A stretch of 64,000 nucleotides of DNA from Paraburkholderia sp. LEh10 (GTDB lineage: Bacteria; Pseudomonadota; Gammaproteobacteria; Burkholderiales; Burkholderiaceae), in the NCBI RefSeq assembly GCF_017814945.1, contig NZ_JAGIPX010000011.1:1-64000 (forward strand). The letters run 5' to 3'. Position 1 is the stretch's first letter. The number at the start of each line of letters is the position of its first letter. The position numbers and the translations under genes are program-made. Positions 9,560 to 18,305 of this stretch are shown here, piece after piece. The notes beneath the pieces were generated by a model, which was not told where the DNA came from, did no database searches, and was given only the letters and a program-made list of their open reading frames with translations.

Positions 9560-10432
9560 ATGATGACTACCCGTAAGATAGTGATGATCCTTGTCGGGCT
9601 CCTGCTGGGTGCAGCAGGGACCACGTACCTGATGCTGCTTCAGGCAGACCGCCGGGCGACAGCCGAAGCGACGGCCGGCATGGATGAATCCACGCCCGCG
9701 GCTGCCGTCGATTCGCGCGTCAGCGAAAGTCATGTGACGGAAGGCAGCATCAGCATGTCGAGGCCGTCGAGTGCGGTCTCGAAGAGCACGGCTGTCACGC
9801 AGCAACCGGTTTTGCCGGCGCCTGCACCGGCGCCTGTTCCCGCGCCTGCGGCCGTCGCGCCCGCGCCGAGCCCGTCGACTGCGGCCATCGCACCCGCACC
9901 CAGCCCCGCTCCAGCAGCCGAACAGCCGAAGCCCCAGCTACAACCCGCGCAACCGTCGACGGCCGTCGCCTCGATCCACGCCCCGGACGCGGGCGCGCCG
10001 AAGGTGGTTCCGTCGCCGCGCACGCAACGCGGACGCGACAGCCTCGAACGTCGCACACCGGCGGCGCTCCAAGGCCCGACGCCGGAGACGGATGAACTGG
10101 TGCGCGAATCAGCGAAGCTCGATCCTTCTTTGCCGCCGCCTGCGTCGATGCCGCCCGTCGACATCAGCACCGATGCCAATCCGGGTGCCCGCCCGAGCAC
10201 GAATCAGCACGGCTCATCTCAATCGGGCGCGGCGATGACCAACCAACTGGTGCGTCACCCGGCGAAGACCGATCCCTCGCTGCCGCCGCCCGATATGTCC
10301 GCTGTCCGCACCGCCACCGAGCAACGCATCGCGAAGCCGGGCGCGGGCTCGAACCCGGTCGCGGCCGCTATGACGGAGCAGCTCGTCAGGGACTCGGCCA
10401 AGCTCGACCCTTCGCTGCCGCCGCCGAAATAA
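9560..10432 (+). CDS. signal-anchored Pro/Ala-rich protein with three C-terminal repeats
   Basis: A 290-residue protein with one hydrophobic segment at residues 6-27 (membrane anchor or signal peptide), then a long Ala/Pro-rich low-complexity region (about 80-150). Three copies of a 19-residue repeat follow near residues 176, 226 and 271, with consensus (M/E)T.(Q/E)LVR..AK.DPSLPPP; the last copy ends the protein. The rest of the chain is probably extended and periplasmic. No family is recognised. The 257-base gap before it shows no other gene. Confidence 0.65.
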   Translation: MMTTRKIVMILVGLLLGAAGTTYLMLLQADRRATAEATAGMDESTPAAAVDSRVSESHVTEGSISMSRPSSAVSKSTAVTQQPVLPAPAPAPVPAPAAVAPAPSPSTAAIAPAPSPAPAAEQPKPQLQPAQPSTAVASIHAPDAGAPKVVPSPRTQRGRDSLERRTPAALQGPTPETDELVRESAKLDPSLPPPASMPPVDISTDANPGARPSTNQHGSSQSGAAMTNQLVRHPAKTDPSLPPPDMSAVRTATEQRIAKPGAGSNPVAAAMTEQLVRDSAKLDPSLPPPK

Positions 10433-10456
10433 CCGGCTTTCACGCGCTCAAGCCAA

Positions 10457-10488
10457 GACAGCGCCGTTGCTTTCGCAGCGGCGCTGTC
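10457..10488. terminator. strong bidirectional hairpin between convergent genes
   Basis: GACAGCGCCG and CGGCGCTGTC form a perfect 10-bp stem, extended by an inner TGC/GCA pair, in the 85-base space between two convergent genes. Confidence 0.7.
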
Positions 10489-10517
10489 GCGACTCACTTT
10501 CGTCTGCTCAAAACGGC

Positions 10518-11375
10518 TCAGACCGCGAAATCGGTCGATGCCGACAACGTCATCCACGTCTGCGTTTCCTCTGTCACGTACGCGTTCTTGTGCGCGATGG
10601 CCTTCAGCGTGTCCGTGCCGAGCGGCAGGCGCAGCGGCGGCGTCTGTGCGTCGGCGAGCGCCACCATCGCGGTCGCCAGCTTCTCGGGATCGCCCGGCTG
10701 ATTGTGGTTCATTCCGACGGCAAAGCGGCGCACCTTGCCCGACGTCTCGTCGTAGTCGTCGATGATTTCCTTGCCGACGACGAGCGACGATGCATCCAGG
10801 AAGTCGGTCCGGAAATAACCCGGCTCGACCACCGTCGCATGAATGCCGAGCGGCTTCAGCTCGGCGTGCAACGCCTCCGTGATGCCCTCGACCGCGAACT
10901 TCGTCGAGCTATACACGCCAAACCCTGCTGCCGCGCGATAACCGCCGATCGACGACATGTTGACGACATGTCCCGAGCGCTGCGCCCGCATCACGGGCAG
11001 CACGGCGCGCGTCACGTTGAGCAGGCCGAAAACGTTGGTGTCGTACATGCGGCGCACGTCGGCGTCGCTCGATTCCTCGACGGCCGCGAGCAGGCCGAAC
11101 CCGGCGTTGTTGATCAACACGTCGATGCGGCCGAACTTCTCGACGGCGGCCGCGACAGCCGCTCTGGCTTGCGCGTCGTCGGTGACATCGAGCGCCACGG
11201 GCAGCAGCGCGGGCGACTCGCCGAGCCGCTCGGCGATCGCGGCCGCATTGCGCCCCGCCGCGACCACTGCGTTGCCGTCGGCGAGCGCCGCTTTCGCGAT
11301 CAACGCGCCCAGCCCGCGCGATGCGCCCGTGATGAACCAGACGCGCTTGAACTGCTGTTTCGTGACATTGCTCAT
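10518..11375 (-). CDS. short-chain dehydrogenase/reductase
   Basis: A 285-residue classical SDR. The Rossmann motif TGASRGLG lies near residue 17, NNAGFG is present, and the catalytic set is S (MSSIGG) with Y-x3-K (YSSTKFAVEG). An AGGAG site precedes the ATG. The family uses NAD(P)H to interconvert carbonyl and hydroxyl groups; the substrate is unknown. It is divergent from a LysR regulator that probably controls it. Confidence 0.9.
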   Translation of the reverse strand: MSNVTKQQFKRVWFITGASRGLGALIAKAALADGNAVVAAGRNAAAIAERLGESPALLPVALDVTDDAQARAAVAAAVEKFGRIDVLINNAGFGLLAAVEESSDADVRRMYDTNVFGLLNVTRAVLPVMRAQRSGHVVNMSSIGGYRAAAGFGVYSSTKFAVEGITEALHAELKPLGIHATVVEPGYFRTDFLDASSLVVGKEIIDDYDETSGKVRRFAVGMNHNQPGDPEKLATAMVALADAQTPPLRLPLGTDTLKAIAHKNAYVTEETQTWMTLSASTDFAV

Positions 11376-11493
11376 GGTGTGCTCCTAAGTTCGTCGTGAA
11401 GGTGAAACGAAGCATAGGGCGCCCGATTCGCACGAACTAGCCGTCAATTGCTAGACTGATAATCAACTTTTCTTTGCGAATCGGGGGACGCTG

Positions 11494-12423
11494 ATGAACG
11501 AAGTCCGGGCCATTTCGATCTTTGTCCGCGCGGCGGCGCTCGGCAGTCTGCGCAAGGCGGCTGTCGATCAGGGCATCTCGCCGCAGGCGGCCAGCCATGC
11601 CGTGATGCAGCTGGAAAAAACGCTGGGCGTGCGGCTGTTTCATCGGACCACGCGCAAACTGAGCCTGACGGAAGAAGGACAACGCCTGCTGCAAAGCGTG
11701 GAGCCGGCGCTCGCCACGCTGTCGTCGGCCCTGGACGACGCCCGCCGCTCGAAGGACGAAGTCGCGGGACCCTTGCGGGTGAGCGCGCCAAAGGCACTCG
11801 GGCGGACGGTGCTGTGGCCGTCCATCCTGCAGTTTGCGGCGCTCTACCCCGACGTGAAACTCGACGTGCGTTTCGACGATCATTTCACCGATCTCGTCAG
11901 CGATCGCGCCGACGTCGGCTTTCGCGGCGGATCGCCGCCGTCCGAAGGTGCGATTGCCCGGCGTCTGCTGCCCATCCAGTTGATCGTGTGCGCGTCGCCG
12001 GCCTATCTCGAACGGCACGGCACACCGCACACCGTCGACGATCTCGCTGCGCATCGCTGCACGGGCTATCGGCGCGCGAACACGGGCAAAGAGGCGCCGT
12101 GGGAATTTCTGATCGGCAACGAAATTGTCTATCGCGACATTGCAGCGTCGCTGTGCGCGAACGATATCGATGCGGAGACGGAGGCAGTCCTCGCGGGTCT
12201 CGCGATCGGGCAGCTCGGCAGCTTCTCGGCCGTTTCGCACATTCGCGGCGCGCGGCTCATGCCGCTCCTGACGCAACATATGACACAGCGCGAGTCGATC
12301 TACATCTACTACCGTCATCGAACCGAGCAGCCGCTGCGCGTGCGCACTTTCATCGACTTTATGATCTCGCGGGTCGCGGACAACAACGACTTCTTTCTCG
12401 ACCCATCCGAACTGACGCGATAA
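11494..12423 (+). CDS. LysR-family regulator divergent from the SDR
   Basis: A 309-residue LysR regulator. The HTH is near residues 17-37 (GSLRKAAVDQGISPQAASHAV), followed by the usual effector-binding domain. GGGGGA lies 6 bases before the ATG. The 118-base divergent region shared with the SDR gene is the likely control region; no effector can be named. Confidence 0.9.
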   Translation: MNEVRAISIFVRAAALGSLRKAAVDQGISPQAASHAVMQLEKTLGVRLFHRTTRKLSLTEEGQRLLQSVEPALATLSSALDDARRSKDEVAGPLRVSAPKALGRTVLWPSILQFAALYPDVKLDVRFDDHFTDLVSDRADVGFRGGSPPSEGAIARRLLPIQLIVCASPAYLERHGTPHTVDDLAAHRCTGYRRANTGKEAPWEFLIGNEIVYRDIAASLCANDIDAETEAVLAGLAIGQLGSFSAVSHIRGARLMPLLTQHMTQRESIYIYYRHRTEQPLRVRTFIDFMISRVADNNDFFLDPSELTR

Positions 12424-12459
12424 CGCGAGAGGCCCATCTGCGTCGCGCTCAGACATGAC

Positions 12460-12498
12460 TTCGCGCGCTTGGCCGCATGACGCGGGCAAGCGCGCGAA
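12460..12498. terminator. long hairpin after the LysR gene
   Basis: TTCGCGCGCTTG and CAAGCGCGCGAA form a perfect 12-bp stem with a 15-base loop between convergent genes. There is no U-run. Confidence 0.5.
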
Positions 12499-12709
12499 TC
12501 ACACGTCCAGCGGACGCGAACGGCCCGCGCCGTTTATTCCGCCTTGTTGCGCGGCTTGAGCTTGCACCTGGTAGCGCAGCACGGGACGAACGGGCTGCGC
12601 TTGCGGCGCGACCTGCATCGGACGACGCGCCGTTGCTGTAGGAGGCGAAACAAACGGGACACGCGTCACGCCATCAGGTGCAAAGGCGGCGCGTATCCAT
12701 TCGGACTGC
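12499..12709 (-). other. intergenic stretch with an uncertain minus-strand open frame
   Basis: Part of a 286-base gap. A minus-strand frame of about 70 codons, rich in Q, A, P and R, runs through it with high-GC third positions. It has no ATG near its beginning and is out of frame with the DUF1348 gene just upstream. It could be a small gene with a rare start or a decayed tail. Support is too weak to call a CDS. Confidence 0.2.
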
Positions 12710-13192
12710 TCAGAGACCCAGCTCGCTCAATCCCGGATGATCGTCCGGGCGACGGCCCAACGGCCAAAAGAACTTGCGCTCGGTCTCCTTGATCGGCATG
12801 TCATTGATACAGGCAAAGCGGCGTTGCATCAGGCCGTCCTCGCCGAACTCCCAGTTTTCGTTGCCATACGAACGGAACCAGTTGCCCGCGTCGTCGCGCC
12901 ACTCGTAGGCGTAGCGCACGGCGATCCGGTTGCCGCCGAACGCCCACAATTCCTTGATCAGACGGTAGTCGAGTTCCTTGCGCCATTTGCGCTCGAGAAA
13001 CGCTTGCGCTTCTTGCCGGTTATTCGCGAACTCCGTGCGGTTACGCCATTTCGTATCGAGCGAATAGGCGAGCGCGACCTTTGCGGCATCGCGGCTGTTC
13101 CAGCCGTCTTCCGCGAGGCGCACTTTTTCTGTCGCTGTTTCCAGCGTGAACGGAGGAAGCGGCGGACGGATTTCCTGTTGTTGCGATGTCAT
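12710..13192 (-). CDS. DUF1348 (SnoaL/NTF2-like) protein
   Basis: A 160-residue protein with the features of DUF1348, an NTF2-like fold family: [17 protein letters not shown] at the N terminus, then [15 protein letters not shown] and the tail region [20 protein letters not shown]. The function of the family is not established. AAGGAG stands 10 bases before the ATG. It follows cynS on the same strand with a 121-base gap holding a GAGGCG/CGCCTC hairpin, so read-through from cynS is possible but uncertain. Confidence 0.85.
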   Translation of the reverse strand: MTSQQQEIRPPLPPFTLETATEKVRLAEDGWNSRDAAKVALAYSLDTKWRNRTEFANNRQEAQAFLERKWRKELDYRLIKELWAFGGNRIAVRYAYEWRDDAGNWFRSYGNENWEFGEDGLMQRRFACINDMPIKETERKFFWPLGRRPDDHPGLSELGL

Positions 13193-13313
13193 TTCTACTC
13201 TCCTTGAAAGACTGTTGCCAGGGTGCGGAGTTCGATCTTGCTCTCCGCCTGATCGGACAACGGGGCGAGGCGAGCGCAGCCGCGCCGCCTCGAAACGTGT
13301 TCAGCTCGCGCAA

Positions 13314-13784
13314 TCAGAACGGCTTGGTCGGCAGATACTTGCCATCGAGCGTGATGATCGCGCGCTCGCCGCCTTCGGGGTCCTGCACTTTCTGGATATC
13401 GAGCTTGAAGTTGATCGCGCTGATGATGCCGTCGCCGAACTTCTCATGCACGAGCGCCTTCAGCGTCGAGCCATACACCTGCACCATCTCGTAGAAGCGA
13501 TAGATCGTCGGATCGGTCGGCACGCCACCGGGAATGCTGCCGCGCACGGGAATGGTCTGCAGCAGGCGAACCGCGTTGTCGTCCAGATCGAGACGCTCGG
13601 CAACCAGTTTCGCCGCGGCTTCGGGAAGCGCGTGCTGGCCGAGCAGCGCCGCCGTCGTATATGCGACGCTCAGGCCCGTGCCTTCGTTGATGGCTTCGAA
13701 CGTCAGGTTCTTGCGAACCTTCGCGTCGATGATCGCTTCCGTGAGCGCTTCGCGTGCGTTCTGGCTGACTTGAGATTGGGTCAT
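13314..13784 (-). CDS. cynS: cyanate hydratase (cyanase)
   Basis: A 156-residue cytoplasmic enzyme of normal cyanase length. It converts cyanate and bicarbonate to ammonia and CO2 as a homodecamer. The N-terminal helical domain is followed by the catalytic domain with Arg and Glu in [11 protein letters not shown] and Ser in [11 protein letters not shown], the known active-site trio. The start at 13784 has AGGAG eight bases upstream; the frame extends further (to 13850) but that part is not cyanase-like. It is divergent from a CynR-type activator. Confidence 0.95.
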   Translation of the reverse strand: MTQSQVSQNAREALTEAIIDAKVRKNLTFEAINEGTGLSVAYTTAALLGQHALPEAAAKLVAERLDLDDNAVRLLQTIPVRGSIPGGVPTDPTIYRFYEMVQVYGSTLKALVHEKFGDGIISAINFKLDIQKVQDPEGGERAIITLDGKYLPTKPF

Positions 13785-14051
13785 GATGTTGCTCCTTGCT
13801 TGATGAACATGAATAAGGCCGGCGTATTGAACGAATGAGCCGACTATCAATGCGCAGCGACGGACTCAGCAGGCGCCGCGGAAACATCCGGATGCTCCGA
13901 CAGCGATACGAACTGGCGTGTCGTGCTGTCGAGCGCATCGATGAGTGCGATGCGATGAACGTAGGATGAACGCGATCAGCCATAGTGTCCAAGACCGGTT
14001 TATGATGATGACTATAGGCAGGACCAATAACTACGACGCGATGAGGCCGAC

Positions 14052-14951
14052 ATGCTGCTACGTCATATCCGCTATTTTCTGGCTGTCGCCGAGCACCGGA
14101 ATTTCACCCGCGCGGCGCAGGCGCTGCACGTCTCCCAACCCACGCTGTCCCAGCAGATCAGGCAACTGGAAGACACGCTGCGCACGCCGCTGCTCGACCG
14201 CACGGGCAGAACCGTGCAGTTGACGGACGCGGGCGCGGCGTGGATGCGCTACGCAAAGCTTGCGCTACAGGATCTCGATGCGGGCGTCAGGGCGATTCAC
14301 GATGTCGGCGAGCTGAGCCGGGGCAATTTGCGTCTCGCTGTGACGCCGACGTTCACCGCGTATCTGGTTGGCCCCGTCATCGACGGCTTCTACGGCGCGC
14401 ATCCCGGCATCGCGATCGACATTCAGGAGATCACGCAGGATCAGATGGAAGCGCAGCTTGCCGACGACAAGCTCGACGCGGGCATCGCGTTCGAGCCCGT
14501 TCACACTGCGGAAATCGAAAGCCAGCCGTTGTTTCGGGAGACCTTGAGCCTCGTGGTCGGCGGCGGCCATCCGCGCGCGACGCGCCGCAAGCCGCTGACC
14601 GTGCAGGACTTCGCGACGGAACCGCTGGTGCTTCTGAACAGGGCGTTCGCGACGCGCGGCTACATCGACGAGTACTGCGCGCAGCATCGCGTTCGCCCGC
14701 AGGTTGCGGTCGAGGCGAATTCGATCAGCGCGATCGTAGAGATCGTGCGCCGTGGACGGCTCGCCACCGTTTTGCCCGACGCAATCGCGCGAGAACACGG
14801 CGACCTGCGCCCCGTCCCGCTCGACCCGCCGCTGCCCGCCCGCACAGCCGCGCTCCTGCAGCGCAAGGGCGCTTATCGGACGGCGGCGAGCAAGGCGTTC
14901 GCCGAGGTGTTGATCGCAAGCTTCAAACGTTCGGCAGCGAGCAAGCCTTAG
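14052..14951 (+). CDS. cynR: LysR-family activator CynR
   Basis: A 299-residue LysR protein very like CynR: HIRYFLAVAEHRNFTRAAQALHVSQ at the N terminus and ARGYID-type effector-domain sequence (AFATRGYIDEYC). It is divergent from cynS across a 267-base region containing a CATAGT...ACTATAG imperfect inverted repeat near 13982-14015 that could be its site. Cyanate is the expected inducer from the family. Confidence 0.88.
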   Translation: MLLRHIRYFLAVAEHRNFTRAAQALHVSQPTLSQQIRQLEDTLRTPLLDRTGRTVQLTDAGAAWMRYAKLALQDLDAGVRAIHDVGELSRGNLRLAVTPTFTAYLVGPVIDGFYGAHPGIAIDIQEITQDQMEAQLADDKLDAGIAFEPVHTAEIESQPLFRETLSLVVGGGHPRATRRKPLTVQDFATEPLVLLNRAFATRGYIDEYCAQHRVRPQVAVEANSISAIVEIVRRGRLATVLPDAIAREHGDLRPVPLDPPLPARTAALLQRKGAYRTAASKAFAEVLIASFKRSAASKP

Positions 14952-14967
14952 TCGAACATCTGACGGT

Positions 14968-16332
14968 CTACGTGTCCATCTCTTCGCCCTGCGCGTCGCG
15001 CGCGGCGATCTTGAGTTGCCGTAGCTTGTGATAAAGCGTCTTCTTCGGCATGCCGAGTGCGTCGCTCGTATCCGCGACGTTGCCGCCATGACGGCGCAGC
15101 ATGTCCTCGATCAGCATGCGCTCGAAGTACGCAAGCTGCTCCGCGAGCGTGCCGCCGTTCGCTGCCGCGCGGCCACCCTCGGCCAGCAGGCTGTCGCCCG
15201 TCAGTCCGAGCACGAAGCGGTCGGCGACGTTCTGCAGTTCTCGCACATTGCCGGGCCACTTGTGGGTCATCAGCTCCGACACCTGCGACGCGGACACGAC
15301 GGGCGCAGGCTGCCCAAAGCGGCGCGCGGCCGCCAGCACGAAATGCTCGAATAGCAGCGGCACGTCTTCGCGGCGCTCGCGCAAAGGCGGAAGCTCGATC
15401 TGCGCGACGTTCAACCGGTACAGCAGGTCCGCGCGAAAGCGCCCGTCGGCGGCCAGCTCCGCGAGGTCGGCCTTCGACGCCGCGATCACCCTGCAATCGA
15501 CGGCGATCGATTCGTTCGCGCCCAGCCGTTCCAGCGTGCGCTCCTGCAGCACGCGCAGCATCTTGATCTGCAGCGCGACGGGCATGGTTTCGATTTCGTC
15601 GAGGAACAGCGTCCCGCCGCTCGCCCATTCGATCTTGCCGATGCGCTTCTTGATCGCGCCCGTAAACGCGCCCGCCTCGTGGCCGAATAGCTCGCTTTCG
15701 AAGACCTGCTCGGGCAAGCCGCCGCAATTGAGCGCGACGAAATGGTTGTCGCGCCGGCCACCGAAGTCATGCAGGCTGCGCGCGATCAGTTCCTTGCCCG
15801 TGCCCGTCTCGCCCGTGATCAGCACCGACACCGACGTACCCGCCAGACGCAGGATCTTCTTACGCACTTCGGCCATCGCAGGCGACTTGCCGAGCACCAG
15901 CGCCTCGATGCCCTGCCAGTTTTGCAGCGCGGCCCGCAGGCCTTGCACTTCGAGCGTCAGACGGCGCTTCTCGACGGCGCGCGCCACCCGGCCCGCGATA
16001 TGGTCGGATGAGAACGGCTTTTCGATGAAATCGTAGGCGCCGACCTGCATCGCGCCCACGGCCGTCGAGATATCGGCATGCCCGCTGATCAGCACGACGG
16101 GAATCTGCGCATCGATCGCCATCACCTTGTCGAGCAGCTGCAATCCGTCGATGCCCGGCATCCTGACGTCCGACACGATAACGAGCGGCGCGCCCGGCCC
16201 GAGTTCCGCGAGCGCCTCTTTCGCCGACCCGTAGGCGCTCACGGGGAACCCCGCCAGCGCGACCGCCTGCTCGACGCCGAAGCGCACGTTCTCGTCGTCC
16301 TCGACGACGAGCACTCGAATCTCATCTCCCAT
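14968..16332 (-). CDS. sigma-54-dependent response regulator, DctD type
   Basis: A 454-residue NtrC-family activator. The receiver domain (VVEDDENVRFGVEQA; acceptor Asp in SDVRMPGIDG) is followed by an AAA+ domain with Walker A GETGTGKE, the sigma-54-contacting GAFTGA loop and Walker B GGTLFLDEIE. The C-terminal Fis-type HTH ends in TSDALGMPKKTLYHKLRQL. The start at 16332 places the receiver domain at the N terminus and overlaps the kinase stop by 11 bases. It is the cognate regulator of the adjacent kinase and probably drives the transporter operon through the sigma-54 promoter at 19908-19923. Confidence 0.9.
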   Translation of the reverse strand: MGDEIRVLVVEDDENVRFGVEQAVALAGFPVSAYGSAKEALAELGPGAPLVIVSDVRMPGIDGLQLLDKVMAIDAQIPVVLISGHADISTAVGAMQVGAYDFIEKPFSSDHIAGRVARAVEKRRLTLEVQGLRAALQNWQGIEALVLGKSPAMAEVRKKILRLAGTSVSVLITGETGTGKELIARSLHDFGGRRDNHFVALNCGGLPEQVFESELFGHEAGAFTGAIKKRIGKIEWASGGTLFLDEIETMPVALQIKMLRVLQERTLERLGANESIAVDCRVIAASKADLAELAADGRFRADLLYRLNVAQIELPPLRERREDVPLLFEHFVLAAARRFGQPAPVVSASQVSELMTHKWPGNVRELQNVADRFVLGLTGDSLLAEGGRAAANGGTLAEQLAYFERMLIEDMLRRHGGNVADTSDALGMPKKTLYHKLRQLKIAARDAQGEEMDT

Positions 16333-18205
16333 GGACCATCCTTTGCGACGTCGCTGCCGCGAATTCGATAGTGAATTGTGCGCCGCCGTCCGCTCGATTC
16401 GACGCGGCGATTCTCGCGCCGAATCCTTCGACGATGCGCGACGTGATCGCGAGCCCGAGGCCCAGTCCATGCCCGCGCGGCTTGGTCGTGACGAACGGCT
16501 CGAACAGATGCGCGAGCACCTCCGGCGCGATGCCCGCGCCCGTGTCGGCGATCGTGAAGAGCACGCGCTCGCGCTCGTCGGGCTCGGCGGCCGCGATGGT
16601 GATCGCGCGCTTCTGTTCATCGCGCACGGCATCGAGCGCATTGCCGAGCAGATTGACGATCACCTGCTGCAACTGGCTCGATTCGGCCCATACGGTCGTG
16701 CCGGACGGTATGTTCACGTCGAGCTGCACGCGTTCGTCGCGAATGCGCGCTTCGTAGATGAGCCGTGCATGGGCAACGGCTTCGTTCAGCGAGACGGCCA
16801 CTCGCTCGACGTCCGGCTTGCGAGCGAACGTCTTGAGCTCGCCCGTCAGCACGGCCATGCTGTCGACGAGCCGCGCGACGCGTTCCAGATTCGCGACAGC
16901 CTGCGCGGGCTGATCGCGCTCGACGAACTTGCGCGCGTTGTCGCAGAGCGTGCGGATCGCGACGAGCGGCTGGTTCAGCTCATGCGTGAGACCCGCGGCC
17001 ATCTGTCCGAGCACGGCGAGCTTGCCCGCATGCACGACCTCCTGCTGCGAATCGCGCAGCCGCTGCTCGGTCCGCTTGCGCTCGACGATCTCCTGCTGCA
17101 TGCGCTCGTTCGCCGTCGTCAGCGCGGCCGTGCGCTGCGCGACCGTCATCTCCAGGCGATCGTTGGCGAGCCGCAGCGCGTCCTGCGCGTTGAGCTTTTC
17201 GGCGATCGTGCGGCGGCGCTGGATCGCGTACAACGCATACAGCCCGGCGATCAGAAACGCGCCCGTCACGAACGCGAGCGCGAGTTGCTGCTGACGGCGC
17301 GCGCCCGCGACGTCGAGCAGCACCATCACCGAGTCGCCTGCTTGCGGCGCGGGCCGCGACATCACCAGAAACCGCGTGGTGCGGCCCGGACGGCGCCAAT
17401 CCGGAAAGCGCCCGAGCCATGCGTTGCTGTTCCAGTCGCCCGTACGGCGATACGGCAACGCATCGACATTGCGGCCCGCGTATTGCCGCGACGCCTGAAT
17501 GTCGCGTTGCTGTTGCGCGGTGATCGGCCGCAACGCGGTGAATTTCCATCCCGGCACCGTCGAGATCACGATCACGCCGTTGCCGTCGATCACCATCGCC
17601 GCCTCGCCCGGCGTGCGCCACGCCGATTCCAGCGCATCGACGCTAAGCTTCACGGCTGCCGCGCCGATCGGCTTGCCCGCGTCGCGCACGGCGCTCGCGA
17701 AGTAGAGTCCGGGCATGCCCGTGTTCGTGCCGATGCCGAAGAAGCGCCCCGAGCCGTGCGCGAGCGCGTCCTTGAAATACGGGCGGTAGGAAACGTTGGT
17801 GCCGACGAAGGTGAGCGGCTGATTCCAGTTGCTCGCGGCAATCACGGAACCCTGCAGGTCGATGACATCGACGGCGAGGCTGCCGGCCTCGTCGTTCACC
17901 GCCTGCAGATACGCATTGACTTCGCGCAGCAGCTCGGGCGAAGCGGCGGGGCCCGCGCCCAGCAGCGCGCGCACGCTGTCCTGGCGCGCGACGATGGCGG
18001 GCATCATCTCGAAGCGGCCGAGTTCGCTTTTCAGGCTGGCCGCGTACAGATCGAGCCGATGCGCGCCGACTTCGGCAAGCGCATCGATCGCGCGGTCCCA
18101 TGCAAACTCGACGGCCGCGGCGGCCGCGCCGAAATACAGCGCGGCCGCCGCGGCCCAGCCCCACAACGGAATCCCTTTTATTCTCACGCGCACGTTCAAC
18201 CTCAT
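16322..18205 (-). CDS. sensor histidine kinase, DctB type
   Basis: A 627-residue membrane kinase. A first transmembrane helix (about 10-30) and a second (VTGAFLIAGLYALYAI) flank a periplasmic double-PDC/dCache sensor like that of DctB. A coiled-coil, the HisKA phospho-acceptor (GLTHELNQPLVAIRTL) and a HATPase_c domain (NLLGNALDAV, DTGAGI, GLGLGLAIT) follow. The ATG at 18205 places the first helix near the N terminus. A GTG at 18304, one base after the transporter stop, is an alternative and would imply translational coupling. The signal is probably a di- or tricarboxylate (inference). Confidence 0.88.
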   Translation of the reverse strand: MRLNVRVRIKGIPLWGWAAAAALYFGAAAAAVEFAWDRAIDALAEVGAHRLDLYAASLKSELGRFEMMPAIVARQDSVRALLGAGPAASPELLREVNAYLQAVNDEAGSLAVDVIDLQGSVIAASNWNQPLTFVGTNVSYRPYFKDALAHGSGRFFGIGTNTGMPGLYFASAVRDAGKPIGAAAVKLSVDALESAWRTPGEAAMVIDGNGVIVISTVPGWKFTALRPITAQQQRDIQASRQYAGRNVDALPYRRTGDWNSNAWLGRFPDWRRPGRTTRFLVMSRPAPQAGDSVMVLLDVAGARRQQQLALAFVTGAFLIAGLYALYAIQRRRTIAEKLNAQDALRLANDRLEMTVAQRTAALTTANERMQQEIVERKRTEQRLRDSQQEVVHAGKLAVLGQMAAGLTHELNQPLVAIRTLCDNARKFVERDQPAQAVANLERVARLVDSMAVLTGELKTFARKPDVERVAVSLNEAVAHARLIYEARIRDERVQLDVNIPSGTTVWAESSQLQQVIVNLLGNALDAVRDEQKRAITIAAAEPDERERVLFTIADTGAGIAPEVLAHLFEPFVTTKPRGHGLGLGLAITSRIVEGFGARIAASNRADGGAQFTIEFAAATSQRMVHGR

Positions 18206-18305
18206 CGATGCCCAGCCCCGGCTGTCGGAATGCGCGTAAGCCGGGCGCGAAACGGCGTAGCGCGCGCGAGGCGCGCCGCCCTGCCGTCGCGCCGCATCGG
18301 ACACG

